NCBI GenBank assembly: GCA_020346225.1
Contig: CP070777.1
Coordinates: 2,489,576 to 2,528,863, forward strand
Length of the DNA: 39,288 nt
Source: Candidatus Zixiibacteriota bacterium
GTDB lineage: Bacteria > Zixibacteria > MSB-5A5 > GN15 > FEB-12
Direction: 5' to 3'
The notes beneath the pieces were generated by a model. The model saw nothing but the letters and a program-made list of their open reading frames with translations, made no database searches and had not been told where the DNA came from. The translations under genes were made by a program, and so were the position numbers. Below are positions 25,536 through 35,385 of this stretch, one piece after another; the stretch's first letter is position 1, and every line of letters begins with the position of its first letter.

Positions 25536-26255
25536 TTAGCCAAGCAGGCCTCCTACCCCGGTGAGAATTATGTGCAGGACTGAGATCAGTCCAATGGATA
25601 AGACCGCCGTCCAGTAACCTTTGTTGCGCGGAAAATTGTATACCGCCGCCAGGCCGATGCCGACCGCAATGATCTCCCATATGTTGAACAGGCCGATCTT
25701 GGAAAGGGCCACGAAGGGAATGCTGTCAAAGCCCTGACCGGCCGCCAGCACCCCCAGCGAAAGCGTCACCCCGACCGAGCCTTTCGCCAGCATCAACGCG
25801 GCATGTATGAGCGTACCCACGGCGAAGATTATGTTGCCGTACAGTATAACCGACAGGACCGCTTTGTACCGCGCCTTGGCACCCATGATAAAGCCGCCGA
25901 AAAATGACGCCAGCCATGCCGCCACAATGGGATAGAGCGCCATGAACACGGTCGGAAAAGCAATCGAAGTTATCTTCAGTGCCTGCCGAACCTGTGGTGT
26001 CGCCGGCTGGCCCTGCATCCGTTCGGCCATCTGCGGTGACTCCAGCTGGGCCTGCACCAACAGGTCCGAGATGAGGACAAACGAAACGGCATAAAGGATC
26101 ACCGCGACAATGTAGGGAACGAGAATCCTGGGATTGTTTTTGAGTTTCTCGAAGAACTCACCGGGCTTGCTGAAAACCTGGACAAGACCTTTCCAGGAAA
26201 GCCCGCTCACACTCTGGCTGGCGGGATGAACGTCCGCCGCACTGCTCTGCTCCAC
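25536..26255 (-). CDS. Yip1-domain membrane protein
   Basis: A 239-residue protein with a short polar N-terminus, then LVQVFSKPGEFFEKLKNNPR (the typical entry of bacterial Yip1/PF04893 proteins) and about five or six membrane helices. Function in bacteria is unknown. GTG at 26255 is supported by GAGGAGG 5 nt upstream. It is the first gene of an eight-gene transcript that continues through tolC, the adaptor, ATPase, two permeases and two GWxTD genes. Confidence 0.8.
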   Translation of the reverse strand: MEQSSAADVHPASQSVSGLSWKGLVQVFSKPGEFFEKLKNNPRILVPYIVAVILYAVSFVLISDLLVQAQLESPQMAERMQGQPATPQVRQALKITSIAFPTVFMALYPIVAAWLASFFGGFIMGAKARYKAVLSVILYGNIIFAVGTLIHAALMLAKGSVGVTLSLGVLAAGQGFDSIPFVALSKIGLFNIWEIIAVGIGLAAVYNFPRNKGYWTAVLSIGLISVLHIILTGVGGLLG

Positions 26256-26332
26256 CCTGACCTCCTCTGTTATTCTTTGAATTAACGATACTTACAAACA
26301 AAAGTTTCATCCGCCATCGGCGGCCCATGGAA

Positions 26333-26362
26333 ATTATACCACTATCTTTCAGAGATATTCAA
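26333..26362 (-). promoter_or_regulatory. Strong sigma70-like promoter of the export operon
   Basis: On the minus strand TTGAAT (26362-26357) is followed after 18 bp by a perfect TATAAT (26338-26333). The leader of about 70 nt contains a CCGCC-ATC-GGCGG hairpin (26311-26323). Confidence 0.65.
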
Positions 26363-26377
26363 CTCGAGTTTCAAGAA

Positions 26378-26407
26378 AAGGGGACTTATCGAGCGATAAA
26401 TCCCCTT
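26378..26407 (-). terminator. Probable terminator after hppA
   Basis: AAGGGGA (26378-26384) pairs with TCCCCTT (26401-26407), and an inner TATCG/CGATA extends the hairpin. On the minus strand it is followed by a short imperfect T-run (TTTTCTTG). It lies about 30 bp downstream of the hppA stop. Confidence 0.55.
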
Positions 26408-26437
26408 CATTAATAGAACTTTCTTTTCGACGACCGT

Positions 26438-28423
26438 TTATCCGAACAGATAGGGACCCACCACCAGCGATACTATGGCCATCAGCTTGATGAGGATGTT
26501 CATGGACGGCCCCGAGGTGTCCTTGAACGGGTCACCGACGGTATCCCCGACCACGGCCGCTTTGTGAGCATCCGACCCCTTGCCGCCGTGCGCCCCCTGC
26601 TCGATATACTTCTTGGCGTTGTCCCAAGCGCCGCCGGCGTTGGCCATCATAAGGGCCAGCATCACACCCGACATGGTGGCACCGGCCAGCATCCCTCCCA
26701 GGCCTTCCTTGCCCAGCACGGTGCCGACTATGAGCGGCGACAGGATCGCCGTGAGTCCGGGCACGATCATCTGCAGCAGCGCCCCTTTGGTGGCGATATC
26801 CACGCAACGCCCGGTATCGGGCTTGGCCGTGCCCTCCATGAGACCCTTGATCTCACGGAACTGGCGCCGTACTTCTTCCACCATTTTGGAGGCGGCCCGC
26901 CCCACGGCCGTCATCGTGAGAGCGGCCACGAAAAATGGCAAGACGCCGCCCAGGAAAAACCCGATAACAACTGTCGGCTTTAGAATACTGATGCTTTCCA
27001 GGCCCACCGCTGACGAGTAAGCCGAAAACAGAGCCAGCGCCGTCAGGGCCGCCGAGCCAATGGCAAAGCCCTTGCCGATGGCCGCGGTGGTGTTGCCGAG
27101 CGAGTCCAGCTTGTCGGTAATGGCCCGCACTTCGGGACCCAGCCCCGACATCTCGGAAATGCCCCCGGCATTGTCGGCGATAGGGCCGTAAGCGTCGACC
27201 GACATGGTCACTCCGATGGTGGCCAGCATGCCCACCCCGGCGATACCGATCCCGTAGAGACCGGCGAAGGTGAAACCGGTGAAGATGGCCGCGCAGATCA
27301 CGATTATCGGCAGCAGCACGGACTGCATCCCGACCGCCAGGCCGGCGATGATGTTGGTTGCCGAACCGGTCAATGAAGACCGGGCGATATGCCTGATGGG
27401 TCGGGAAGCGGTATAGTATTCGGTAAGCAGACCCAGAAGGATTCCGGCCAGGTTACCGGCCAGGATGGCCCAGAAGATTTTTTGGTCAAGGCCCAATCGG
27501 TCTATAATCACCCAGGAAGCGATGAGCATGACAACGGCGCCGACATAGGTAACCAGTCTGAGGGTCGCGGCCGGGTTCATTCTCGAAAACAGCCAGACCG
27601 AGACGATACCCAGCATGGAGGCTATCGCTCCAAAAGCGACAATCATCAGCGGCAGTTGCATGTGCGCCACGCGCATGGAATCCGGAATGGCGACCGAGGT
27701 GGCCCCGATGGCTATGGTCGCAACGACCGAGCCCACGTAGGACTCAAACAGGTCGGCGCCCATACCGGCGGTGTCACCGACGTTATCGCCGACGTTGTCG
27801 GCGATGACAGCGGGATTGCGGGGGTCGTCCTCGGGAATTCCCGCCTCGACTTTACCGACCAGGTCGGCACCGACATCGGCCGCCTTGGTGTATATGCCGC
27901 CGCCGACACGGGCAAAGAGGGCTATGGACGAGGCGCCCATGGCGAAACCGTTTATGACACTGGCCTCAGCCGGATTATCGCCGAAGATGTGGTAGGCGAT
28001 GCCGACGCCCACCAGGCCGAGCGCCGCCACCGACATGCCCATAACGGCCCCGCCCGAAAAGGCGATGGAGAGAGCCGACGACTGGCCGGACTCTTTAGCC
28101 GCGGCAGTGGTTCTCACGTTGGCGCGGGTGGCCGCTTTCATTCCGAAGAAGCCCGCCAGCATCGAGCAGGCCGCCCCGCCCAGAAAGGCCAGTCCCGTAT
28201 TCAGCTGGATTCGCCAGGCCAGCAAAGCGAAGACCACAACTATAAACAGAACCAGGATAGAGTACTCGCGTTTCAAAAATACCATGGCGCCGCTGTGAAT
28301 GACGTCGGAGATTTCTTTCATCAAATCCGTGCCCCACGGCTTGCGCTTAATAAAGGTGAACAGTACCAGGGCAAAAGCCAGACCCACTAGCCCGATGACG
28401 GCCGATAACAAACCCGTGCTCAT
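26438..28423 (-). CDS. hppA: Membrane-bound ion-translocating pyrophosphatase
   Basis: A 661-residue integral membrane enzyme with about 16 helices that couples pyrophosphate hydrolysis to H+ or Na+ pumping. Substrate-site motifs are intact: [20 protein letters not shown] followed by [12 protein letters not shown], then [19 protein letters not shown], and the C-terminal [20 protein letters not shown]. In [10 protein letters not shown] (A447 and G450) the Lys and Thr of potassium-independent enzymes are absent, so this should be a potassium-stimulated type (family knowledge). Whether it pumps protons or sodium cannot be settled by eye. AGGAG lies 8 nt before ATG 28423. Its promoter is at 28493-28521. 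Confidence 0.96.
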   Translation of the reverse strand: MSTGLLSAVIGLVGLAFALVLFTFIKRKPWGTDLMKEISDVIHSGAMVFLKREYSILVLFIVVVFALLAWRIQLNTGLAFLGGAACSMLAGFFGMKAATRANVRTTAAAKESGQSSALSIAFSGGAVMGMSVAALGLVGVGIAYHIFGDNPAEASVINGFAMGASSIALFARVGGGIYTKAADVGADLVGKVEAGIPEDDPRNPAVIADNVGDNVGDTAGMGADLFESYVGSVVATIAIGATSVAIPDSMRVAHMQLPLMIVAFGAIASMLGIVSVWLFSRMNPAATLRLVTYVGAVVMLIASWVIIDRLGLDQKIFWAILAGNLAGILLGLLTEYYTASRPIRHIARSSLTGSATNIIAGLAVGMQSVLLPIIVICAAIFTGFTFAGLYGIGIAGVGMLATIGVTMSVDAYGPIADNAGGISEMSGLGPEVRAITDKLDSLGNTTAAIGKGFAIGSAALTALALFSAYSSAVGLESISILKPTVVIGFFLGGVLPFFVAALTMTAVGRAASKMVEEVRRQFREIKGLMEGTAKPDTGRCVDIATKGALLQMIVPGLTAILSPLIVGTVLGKEGLGGMLAGATMSGVMLALMMANAGGAWDNAKKYIEQGAHGGKGSDAHKAAVVGDTVGDPFKDTSGPSMNILIKLMAIVSLVVGPYLFG

Positions 28424-28492
28424 CCGTTTTTCTCCTGTTAAGACTATAATCGCTAATAACTTACGAACGCCCTCCCGAAAAAATCAGGGGGG

Positions 28493-28521
28493 AATATATC
28501 GCCTGCCGCTTTCCTTGGCAA
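28493..28521 (-). promoter_or_regulatory. Sigma70-like promoter for hppA
   Basis: On the minus strand TTGCCA (28521-28516), a 17-bp spacer and TATATT (28498-28493). The leader to the ATG is about 60 nt. Confidence 0.6.
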
Positions 28522-28565
28522 GCTAAAACTGCCTCAGACCCGACGATTGAATGGCAACAAGAAAA

Positions 28566-28589
28566 ACCGGCGCGGGGTTCCGCGCCGGT
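28566..28589 (-). terminator. Rho-independent terminator of the lipoprotein gene
   Basis: A perfect 10-bp GC-rich hairpin, ACCGGCGCGG (28566-28575) with CCGCGCCGGT (28580-28589) and a 4-nt loop, is followed on the minus strand by TTTTTCTTGTT. It lies 28 bp after the lipoprotein stop codon. Confidence 0.9.
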
Positions 28590-28616
28590 CAGACTGTTCT
28601 TTTTGCAGGAAAATAA

Positions 28617-29990
28617 TCAGAATCGCTTCATGGTGACGCCCATCCACGGGAAGCCGTGGTCGGTATCGCTCTCCTGCATCATCCACCCTCTCAGGACGAA
28701 CTGCTGGACGGCGTCGCTGTCGGTTACCTCGGTGCGCGAGTACGGCAACTCACCGACAAACGGTATGAGCGGGAAATTGGTCGTATCGGTGACGGAGTTG
28801 ATCGGTTCGAGCGAAATAAAGACGCGACCGGGGTTGCCCGTTCTGGAGGGCACGAAATTCACCGGCGGATGGTTTCCCGGCAGATTCATGAGGAAGTCCT
28901 CGCCCGGGTACTGCGGGACCCTGGTGCTGGCCACATACGGGTTGGCGTCATCGGCACACCGGGCATCGGCGAAAGTACCCGTGGTCAGGACGGCCCCTTC
29001 GCACTCGTCGAGCCAGGGGTCGAGCTGCCGCCAGGCCGGCATGGTCATACGGTTCGCAACAATATTGGAGTCGATCTGCGGTGAAACAATCCAGCCTTTA
29101 TACTTCCAGCCGTAATCGATCAGAAGCGGCATCAGGAACTCGCCCTCGGGATGTTCCTCGGTTTCACCCTGGTTGAATTCGTCAAAGATCACACTGCCGA
29201 CGGTAACATCGTATACGATCGACAGCGAGGTATTGAAGTACGGTTCGTCGGTGAGAGTGTCGCGGACCAGGTCAAAACGCACCACCGAGTGATAAACCGT
29301 ATCCAGGCCGAAGATACGCCCGGTATCCTTCACCAAAATGGAAGCAGGGTCGAGACCCGTCGTCACGATGACGGTATCCCCCGATTCATGCTCGGTATCG
29401 ATCAGCGTGTCCACCCACCATTCGACGATGGCGTTGGTATCGTTCATGGGCCTGGTCTGCTCGGTGTAAGTAGCGAACCAGACGGCGTAGCCATCGGTCA
29501 CCGAATCCAAGCCATCGGACGGGCTCTCCATATTGTACCAGGCGGTCGCTCCCCAGAGAGAATCGATCTGGGGGAAACGAAGCCGGACAGTCTGATCGGA
29601 AAGCGAGCCCATGAGCATAATCGCGCCGGGAGAATTGGTGTTGTCGTCGGGAAACCTCTCAACGGAAACGAGCATGTCAGTATAGCTCATAGCGTCATAA
29701 GCAGCGAAGAACTCATTTGAATCCGACCGCACCGAACCGTCGGTCTCGAGGTACCTGTGAAGGATCTGATCATATCCGAACTTACCCAGCGAGAGCGTGT
29801 CGCTGGAACCGGCCACCCACAATTCATAGACCATGCCCGGAGGATTCGCCGGCAGCTTCTCTTCCTGGAGCCATATGTTAGTTTTTGAAAGTGGAGTTAG
29901 AATGTCTTCGGGCTGCTCACAACCCCAGTACAAACAGCTGGATAGTAGAGCTAAGATTAAAAGAAACAACAGCTTATTGCGCTTGAACAT
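28617..29990 (-). CDS. Hypothetical lipoprotein
   Basis: A 457-residue protein with a lipoprotein signal (MFKRNKLLFLLILALLSS then Cys19; a second Cys at 24). The mature part is rich in beta strands, Asp, Thr and Trp. It has an N-terminal block NPPGMVYELWVAGSSDTLSL, a segment GAIMLMGSLSDQTVRLRFPQ, and a C-terminal region with two Cys (WLDECEGAVL, DARCADD) that may form a disulfide. I recognise no family. It is probably anchored in the outer membrane or periplasm. GGAGGAAGG lies just before ATG 29990. It is a single-gene unit with its own strong promoter and terminator. Confidence 0.75.
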   Translation of the reverse strand: MFKRNKLLFLLILALLSSCLYWGCEQPEDILTPLSKTNIWLQEEKLPANPPGMVYELWVAGSSDTLSLGKFGYDQILHRYLETDGSVRSDSNEFFAAYDAMSYTDMLVSVERFPDDNTNSPGAIMLMGSLSDQTVRLRFPQIDSLWGATAWYNMESPSDGLDSVTDGYAVWFATYTEQTRPMNDTNAIVEWWVDTLIDTEHESGDTVIVTTGLDPASILVKDTGRIFGLDTVYHSVVRFDLVRDTLTDEPYFNTSLSIVYDVTVGSVIFDEFNQGETEEHPEGEFLMPLLIDYGWKYKGWIVSPQIDSNIVANRMTMPAWRQLDPWLDECEGAVLTTGTFADARCADDANPYVASTRVPQYPGEDFLMNLPGNHPPVNFVPSRTGNPGRVFISLEPINSVTDTTNFPLIPFVGELPYSRTEVTDSDAVQQFVLRGWMMQESDTDHGFPWMGVTMKRF

Positions 29991-30049
29991 CGATTCCTTC
30001 CTCCTCCGGAGCCACCGGGAAAATATTGAGCCAAAATTTTCAAAACCTG

Positions 30050-30079
30050 AGTATAACCTGCCCCCGAGCTTATTGTCAA
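30050..30079 (-). promoter_or_regulatory. Strong sigma70-like promoter for the lipoprotein gene
   Basis: On the minus strand a perfect TTGACA (30079-30074) is followed after 18 bp by TATACT (30055-30050). Transcription would start near 30043, about 50 nt before the ATG. The rest of this 220-bp divergent gap holds AT-rich sequence that may carry the promoter of the plus-strand gene. Confidence 0.65.
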
Positions 30080-30210
30080 GTCCTTATTTCGATAGATTTT
30101 ATCTCAATGGTAAGGGACGTTTCTGGTGGGAGCATCATCTAAAGAAATGTCGCCAGCGAGTCGATAAAATATACATAATAACCTATCTAAAAACCACGGG
30201 AGAGATTCTC

Positions 30211-32394
30211 TTGACGATATGCTCCAAGTGCCGCAGCGAGCAACCTTCCAGCGATGTAACAACCTGTATCCAATGCGGTTATCCAATTGAGCGAACTTCC
30301 GAGCCGGATGGCATCTCCGATGACGAAGGGTCCCTTGACTTTTTCGTGGAGGAGGCGCCTGAAAATACTCAGGAGTTTGCGGGGGCAACCGGTTCGGCCG
30401 GGCGGAAATTCGACGAAGAGCTTGGCATTGAGTCAACCTCAGACTTAATGGAACAATCCGCCAAGCACCAAAGGGGGCCGTTCAACGAACAGAGGGAAAG
30501 CGATTACGGCATCGCGCCTATCGGCGACAGCGCGCCGCCGCCGCCGCCCGCTCCCGTCGACGAGTATCCCGCTGAGCCGGAGACGGCTCGCGGGCAGGAT
30601 GGCGGCACCACCGAACGGGTCCAACCCGACGAGAGCGACTCGCAACAGGTCAAAAAACTTTCCGATGAAGAGATCAAGCGGATTGAACAGAACTTGTACG
30701 GCAAGGACTTTCTCAAAGGCAACGAGAGGAACGATCTGGCCAGTAAGATCGATGCCGTCAGAAACGACGCGCCCCCGACGGCCGAGCAATCCCCGGCCGG
30801 GGCGGACGGCCAGCGCACGGAGAAGCAGCCGGCGTCGTTTTCCCGGCCGCACCAGGCCAAATCGCGGTCGGCCAGAAGGGGCCAGGGCATCGCGTATTAC
30901 TACAGGAATTACCTCCAGTTACTCGGCAACCGTACTTTGATGACGGGCGACGTTCTCAAGGTCGGCGAGCGCGAATACGTCCTCAAACCCAAGAAAATCA
31001 AACCGGCTTTCCTGATTGGAACGTTTGCGGTCGTTCTCGTGATAGTTCTGGTCACGGCCGCCTCGCTTCTTACTTCCGGCAGTAGTTCCGAGGGCCATCT
31101 CGTGGGGGTGATACTGGACGGCAGCGACCGGCCCTATATCCAGGGAGCGGAGATACGTCTGCCGGAACTGGGCAAATCGGTTGAGACCGACGCGCGGGGA
31201 TTCTTTGACGCCGGTTTTCTGCCGGTCGGTACGCATCGAATCGAATATGTGATTGACGGCACCGTCGTCGAGATCGAACATGCCAGCGTCAGCCCCGGTG
31301 AAGTCAGGATGGTGTTTCTGAGGCCGGCAACGGAGGAGGAACTCGACCAGTGGCACGCCCAGACGGAGCCGGAACCGCCGGTAAGCCAGCCGGAGCCGCA
31401 GCGTTCGGCCCAGAAAGAGCCGGAAGCGCCGGCCCGCCAGGCCACCCGAGACGAACCCGTCAAGAGCCCGGCGGCCAGGACCAGCACTGTCAAATCCAGC
31501 CCCGCGAAAACGACGGCTTATGCCAAGATAACGCTGAAAGCCAACGTGGACGGAGCCCGGTTCGAACTTGACGGTTCCATCCTCGGCGCCGGCAATCTCA
31601 CTTACAGCCGCATCAAAGCCGGTCGGCACCGCTACCGGGTATCGGCTGACGGGTACAATCCGGTCGAGGGAGCCATCAGCCTTAGCGGCGGCGAGACGCG
31701 GCGCCTCGAGGTCACTCTCAGCCGAATGAACCAAAGCCAGAAAACCGCGTCATACAGCACCGATGATTTCTTTTACTCGGGGCACGCGGCCCTGCAGTCC
31801 GGCGATTATGAAACGGCCGTGGCCGATCTGACCCGGGGCATCGACGCCAAACCCAGCCATGCCCAGGCTTACTTCTACCGGGGAGAAGCCTACGCCAAGC
31901 AGAAATACGTCCGCAAGGCTCACGATGACTTTGTTCGCGCGGCCGAGATTTACCAGATCGGGAAGGAGTACGGCCGGGCTATCACCGCTTATCGCAGGGC
32001 CATCGAGTGCGACGACAAATCGGTGGTCGCCTATATCGGCCGCGGCAACACCTACCTGAAAAAGGGCGAGGAACTGGCCGCCATTGGCGATTTCGACAAA
32101 GCCGCGCGGCTCGACAAGCGGTGTTTCGAAGCCTATTACGGCATGGGGGAGGCACGGTTCAAGCAGCAACAGTACAAGAAAGCGATCGATAACTTCAAAG
32201 ATGCGCGCTCGGTGAATGACAAGGACATCCGGGTACACCAGTACCTGATGCTCTCGTACATGGCTCTGGCCGACTACAAAAACGTCAAGAAGAGCTATGA
32301 GAAGTTCGCCGACATCGCCACCGACGAACAGATGAACCGTTTCAACAACGATCGGAAGTACAGCGCCGTCCTCAGAGTGCTCGATTCGCACTAG
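30211..32394 (+). CDS. Zinc-ribbon / membrane-anchored PEGA-TPR protein
   Basis: A 727-residue multidomain protein. An N-terminal zinc ribbon (C4-x2-C7-x11-C19-x2-C22) is followed by a long acidic, Pro-rich linker to about residue 265. Then come one membrane helix (AFLIGTFAVVLVIVLVTAAS), a carboxypeptidase-regulatory-like beta domain (about 295-371), a Pro/Glu linker, a PEGA domain (about 437-505: ARFELDGSILGAGNL, AGRHRYRVSADGYNP) and TPR repeats (about 519-727: GDYETAVADLTRGIDAKPSH, GDFDKAARLDKRCFEAYYGM). The ribbon is predicted cytoplasmic and the rest periplasmic, so it may carry a signal or scaffold across the membrane (inference). TTG at 30211 is chosen because GGGAG lies 8 nt upstream and the ribbon starts there; the open frame extends back to 29833 but that part is antisense to the lipoprotein gene. 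Confidence 0.82.
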   Translation: MTICSKCRSEQPSSDVTTCIQCGYPIERTSEPDGISDDEGSLDFFVEEAPENTQEFAGATGSAGRKFDEELGIESTSDLMEQSAKHQRGPFNEQRESDYGIAPIGDSAPPPPPAPVDEYPAEPETARGQDGGTTERVQPDESDSQQVKKLSDEEIKRIEQNLYGKDFLKGNERNDLASKIDAVRNDAPPTAEQSPAGADGQRTEKQPASFSRPHQAKSRSARRGQGIAYYYRNYLQLLGNRTLMTGDVLKVGEREYVLKPKKIKPAFLIGTFAVVLVIVLVTAASLLTSGSSSEGHLVGVILDGSDRPYIQGAEIRLPELGKSVETDARGFFDAGFLPVGTHRIEYVIDGTVVEIEHASVSPGEVRMVFLRPATEEELDQWHAQTEPEPPVSQPEPQRSAQKEPEAPARQATRDEPVKSPAARTSTVKSSPAKTTAYAKITLKANVDGARFELDGSILGAGNLTYSRIKAGRHRYRVSADGYNPVEGAISLSGGETRRLEVTLSRMNQSQKTASYSTDDFFYSGHAALQSGDYETAVADLTRGIDAKPSHAQAYFYRGEAYAKQKYVRKAHDDFVRAAEIYQIGKEYGRAITAYRRAIECDDKSVVAYIGRGNTYLKKGEELAAIGDFDKAARLDKRCFEAYYGMGEARFKQQQYKKAIDNFKDARSVNDKDIRVHQYLMLSYMALADYKNVKKSYEKFADIATDEQMNRFNNDRKYSAVLRVLDSH

Positions 32395-32403
32395 GCTCCT
32401 GGA

Positions 32404-32697
32404 ATGCGCACGAAACTCAACTGCTGGGAATTCAAAAACTGCGGCCGGCAGCGTGGCGGCCTGATGGCCGACCTGCTCGGCGCATGCATCGTTCCGGAAT
32501 TCATGAAGTATGACGGTCTCAACGACGGCAGCGGAGCGGGCCGCGCCTGCTGGATGGTGCCGCATTCTGTGACAGACGGTCACAATCGCCGGACCGCCAC
32601 CTGCTCGCGGCGCTGCTACACCTGCGAATTCTACAAACGGGTAGTGTTCGAGCAGGAAGAAGACACCAAGTTCCGGTTTACCTCGATCAAAGTATAA
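32404..32697 (+). CDS. Small Cys-rich two-CW domain protein
   Basis: A 97-residue protein with paired Cys-Trp motifs, NCWEFKNCGRQ near the N-terminus and GRACWMVPH in the middle, then CSRRCYTCEFYKRVVFEQEE. Seven cysteines suggest a metal or Fe-S site. This pattern matches the bacterial two-CW family, whose role is unknown and which often lies beside signalling genes. It starts 9 nt after the TPR protein, probably in one transcript, and a terminator follows. Confidence 0.75.
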   Translation: MRTKLNCWEFKNCGRQRGGLMADLLGACIVPEFMKYDGLNDGSGAGRACWMVPHSVTDGHNRRTATCSRRCYTCEFYKRVVFEQEEDTKFRFTSIKV

Positions 32698-32720
32698 AAA
32701 CCACTCATTGACGGACAAAT

Positions 32721-32761
32721 CCCGAGTGCCGGGCGCAGGCGATGCGTCGGGCCTTTTTTTT
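32721..32761 (+). terminator. Rho-independent terminator after the two-CW gene
   Basis: CCCGA (32721-32725) pairs with TCGGG (32747-32751) around an inner CGCA/TGCG hairpin (32734-32746), followed by eight T's (32754-32761). Confidence 0.75.
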
Positions 32762-32857
32762 GATCTCACTAAAAGATTGCGCGCCGAACTTTTTGGGGTT
32801 ATGTTCGTCATTTAATAATATCAAATCAAAATCTACAGACAGATCGGGAGCATTTCA

Positions 32858-34801
32858 ATGAAAAGCAAGTTTACGGTTCAGATCCTGGTGGCGGTCTTGT
32901 TAATATCGGCCGCCGGGTGCACCTCTCAGCAGGAAGCCGGCGTAGCGGACGCTACGAAAGTGGCTTCACTGCTTGATAAAGGGGCTTACCAGCCAGACAT
33001 CGCCGCCTTTATGCAGATCGGCGGGAATTTCCTGTCGGGCGCCTCCTGGGACGGCTCGAAGGTCTTTTTCGAATCGAGGGCATCGGGAGCCTATCAGATT
33101 TACCGGATCACCGAAGAAGGCTGGCCATACCAGCTGACGGCTTTCGAGGACGGCGTGGATTTCTTCAGTCTTTCGCGTAACGGCCAGCTGGCCATAATCG
33201 GCGCCTCGGTCGGCGGCTCGGAGCAATCGCAGCTCTATTTGATGGATGTGGAAACGGGCCGGCTGGTGCAGCTCACCGATTATGAAGACACGCGTTTCGG
33301 TCAAGTCGTATGGGCGCAGGACGACAAGTCGATTTTCTACTATTCCAACGAAGAAAACCGTCAGGATATGTTCGTCTACCGGATGGATATCGCCACCGGC
33401 GAATCAGAAAAGATCTTCGGCGACACCGCCGGCGTGAGAGGCTGGTGCAGCGCGGTCGATGTTTCCCAGGACGGCAACCTGCTTCTGCTGGACAGCTGGA
33501 CCTCCAACACCTCCTGTGACATTTACCTCATGGACCTGTCCACCGGAGAATTTCAGAAGCTGAATGACGATGAAGGCAATGTTGAATACGTCTCACTGAC
33601 CCTGATGCCGGACAACAAAACGATCTGGCTCAGGTGCAACGGCAACGAGGACGGGACCATGCGCCTGGCGAAAATGACGGTCGGTTCGCCGGAAGTCGAG
33701 TATATCGATGACGGCTGGCTGGACACCCGCTGGGAACTGGCCGCGCTCGGGGTCTCCAGCGATTACAGATTCATCGCCGCCCTTATTAATGAGGACGGTT
33801 ATCAGCGACTGAAGATCAGGGAGATCGCCGGCGGGAAGGAATTGCCGGCCCCGCCGCTGGACGGTGTGGTGAGTTCGTTCGAGTTCGACCGGAAGGGGTG
33901 CGTTGTCCTGCAGTTCGATGGCCCCACCCGGGCCGCGGACCTGTGGAAATGGGACCCGCGGTCCGAGAAGCTCGAGCAGCTCACCTTCGCCACCTACGCC
34001 GGGATTGACCGGACAACCTTCCGTGACCCGGAACTCATCCATTACACGAGTTTCGACGGTCTCGAAATTCCCGCCTTTCTCTATCTGCCGCCCGACTACA
34101 AGGAAGGTGAGGCCGTGCCGTTTCTGGTTCACGCCCACGGCGGCCCGGAAAGCCAGTACAAGCCGCAGTTCCAGCGCAATATTCAGTATTTCCTGCTCAA
34201 CGGTTTCGGCGTCCTGGCCCCCAATCCGCGGGGTTCATCGGGATACGGCCGGGAGTACCGCGACCTGGACAATTACAAGAATCGCCAGAACTCCCTTAAA
34301 GACTACAAGGCCGGTGTTGAGTGGCTTCTGGAGAACGGCTACACGGCACCGGGAATGCTGGGCATCAAGGGCGGTTCGTACGGCGGTTATGTCGTGCTCG
34401 GCATGATTACCGAATATCCCGAGATGTTTTCGGCGGCGGCCGATATTGTCGGTATCGCCAATTTCAAGACCTTCCTCGAGAACACCAAACCGTACCGGCG
34501 GCACTACCGCGAGACGGAATACGGGCCGCTTTCCGACCCCGAGTTTCTGGAGTCGGTCTCCCCCATCCACAAAGCCGGTATCATCGAAACGCCGCTGTTG
34601 GTGATTCACGGCGAGAACGACCCGCGCGTACCGGTGGGCGAGGCGAGGCAGATTATCGCGGCTATCAACCAGCGGGGCGGCGAAGTGGATTCGCTGATAT
34701 TCCCGGATGAGGGGCACGGGGCCAAAAAAACCGTCAACATTATCGCTATGTACCGCCTGCAGGCGGAGTTCTTCAGCAAGTATCTGAGCGAAGGCAACTG
34801 A
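32858..34801 (+). CDS. S9 family prolyl oligopeptidase-like peptidase, lipoprotein
   Basis: A 647-residue serine peptidase with a lipoprotein signal (VAVLLISAAG then Cys21). An N-terminal beta-propeller of TolB-like repeats (about 50-390: YLMDVETGRLVQLTDYEDTR, FVYRMDIATGESEKIF) precedes an alpha/beta-hydrolase domain (about 395-645). The catalytic triad is Ser507 in GIKGGSYGGYV, Asp588 in VIHGENDPRVPVG and His620 in FPDEGHGAKK. It would cleave short peptides in the envelope, as acylaminoacyl- or dipeptidyl-peptidases do. GGGAG lies 8 nt before the ATG. It forms a single-gene unit between two terminators. Confidence 0.94.
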   Translation: MKSKFTVQILVAVLLISAAGCTSQQEAGVADATKVASLLDKGAYQPDIAAFMQIGGNFLSGASWDGSKVFFESRASGAYQIYRITEEGWPYQLTAFEDGVDFFSLSRNGQLAIIGASVGGSEQSQLYLMDVETGRLVQLTDYEDTRFGQVVWAQDDKSIFYYSNEENRQDMFVYRMDIATGESEKIFGDTAGVRGWCSAVDVSQDGNLLLLDSWTSNTSCDIYLMDLSTGEFQKLNDDEGNVEYVSLTLMPDNKTIWLRCNGNEDGTMRLAKMTVGSPEVEYIDDGWLDTRWELAALGVSSDYRFIAALINEDGYQRLKIREIAGGKELPAPPLDGVVSSFEFDRKGCVVLQFDGPTRAADLWKWDPRSEKLEQLTFATYAGIDRTTFRDPELIHYTSFDGLEIPAFLYLPPDYKEGEAVPFLVHAHGGPESQYKPQFQRNIQYFLLNGFGVLAPNPRGSSGYGREYRDLDNYKNRQNSLKDYKAGVEWLLENGYTAPGMLGIKGGSYGGYVVLGMITEYPEMFSAAADIVGIANFKTFLENTKPYRRHYRETEYGPLSDPEFLESVSPIHKAGIIETPLLVIHGENDPRVPVGEARQIIAAINQRGGEVDSLIFPDEGHGAKKTVNIIAMYRLQAEFFSKYLSEGN

Positions 34802-34845
34802 CGCCGATAATGACCGCAGGTTAACATCTGCGGCACGAGCATAAC

Positions 34846-34873
34846 GGGGCGAACCGATCCGGTTCGCCCCTTT
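34846..34873 (+). terminator. Rho-independent terminator after the S9 peptidase
   Basis: GGGGCGAACC (34846-34855) and GGTTCGCCCC (34861-34870) form a perfect 10-bp hairpin with a 5-nt loop, followed by TTTCT. Confidence 0.8.
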
Positions 34874-34880
34874 CTCATGT

Positions 34881-35294
34881 TCACTCACCGATAATCTTGA
34901 TGACAACTCTCTTGCGGCGGCGGCCGTCGAATTCGGCATAGTAAACCTGCTGCCACGGACCGAAGTCGATCTTGCCCTCGGTCACCGGCAGCGTTACCTG
35001 ATGACCGATCAGCAGGTTCTTCAGATGGGCATCGCCGTTGTCCTCGCCGGTGCGGTGGTGCCGGTAGTCCGGGCCGAACGGGGCCAGCTTGTCGGCCCAC
35101 TCGTCGATATCGGCAATCAGGCCGGACTCGGCGTCGTTGACATACACGCCGGCGGTGATGTGCATGGCCGAGACGAGTATCAGCCCCTCATTAATACCGC
35201 TCTTGGCCAGGGCCTTCTCGACATCGCCGGTGATATTGATATACTCGCGCCTCTTTTTGGTATTGAACACGAGATGTTCGGAATAGCTTTTCAT
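34881..35294 (-). CDS. YjbQ family protein (UPF0047; secondary thiamine-phosphate synthase-like)
   Basis: A 137-residue protein matching the YjbQ family throughout: [60 protein letters not shown] and [19 protein letters not shown]. The conserved His and Glu/Asp residues of the proposed site ([18 protein letters not shown]) are present. E. coli YjbQ has weak thiamine-phosphate synthase activity, but the true role is unsettled. It is 91 bp downstream of the SPOR gene and may be read from the same promoter. Confidence 0.93.
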   Translation of the reverse strand: MKSYSEHLVFNTKKRREYINITGDVEKALAKSGINEGLILVSAMHITAGVYVNDAESGLIADIDEWADKLAPFGPDYRHHRTGEDNGDAHLKNLLIGHQVTLPVTEGKIDFGPWQQVYYAEFDGRRRKRVVIKIIGE

Positions 35295-35385
35295 TCAACT
35301 TTCCCTTTGTTGCGGATATGGAAACACCGGATATTATGCGCTGTTAATACCCGGTGAACATCTTCGGAGAACCGGCTGTCAGGGG

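Noticed and set aside
29833-30210. Upstream extension of the zinc-ribbon TPR gene
   Set aside because: It overlaps the lipoprotein gene and its promoter on the other strand. A ribosome-binding site and the zinc ribbon place the start at 30211.
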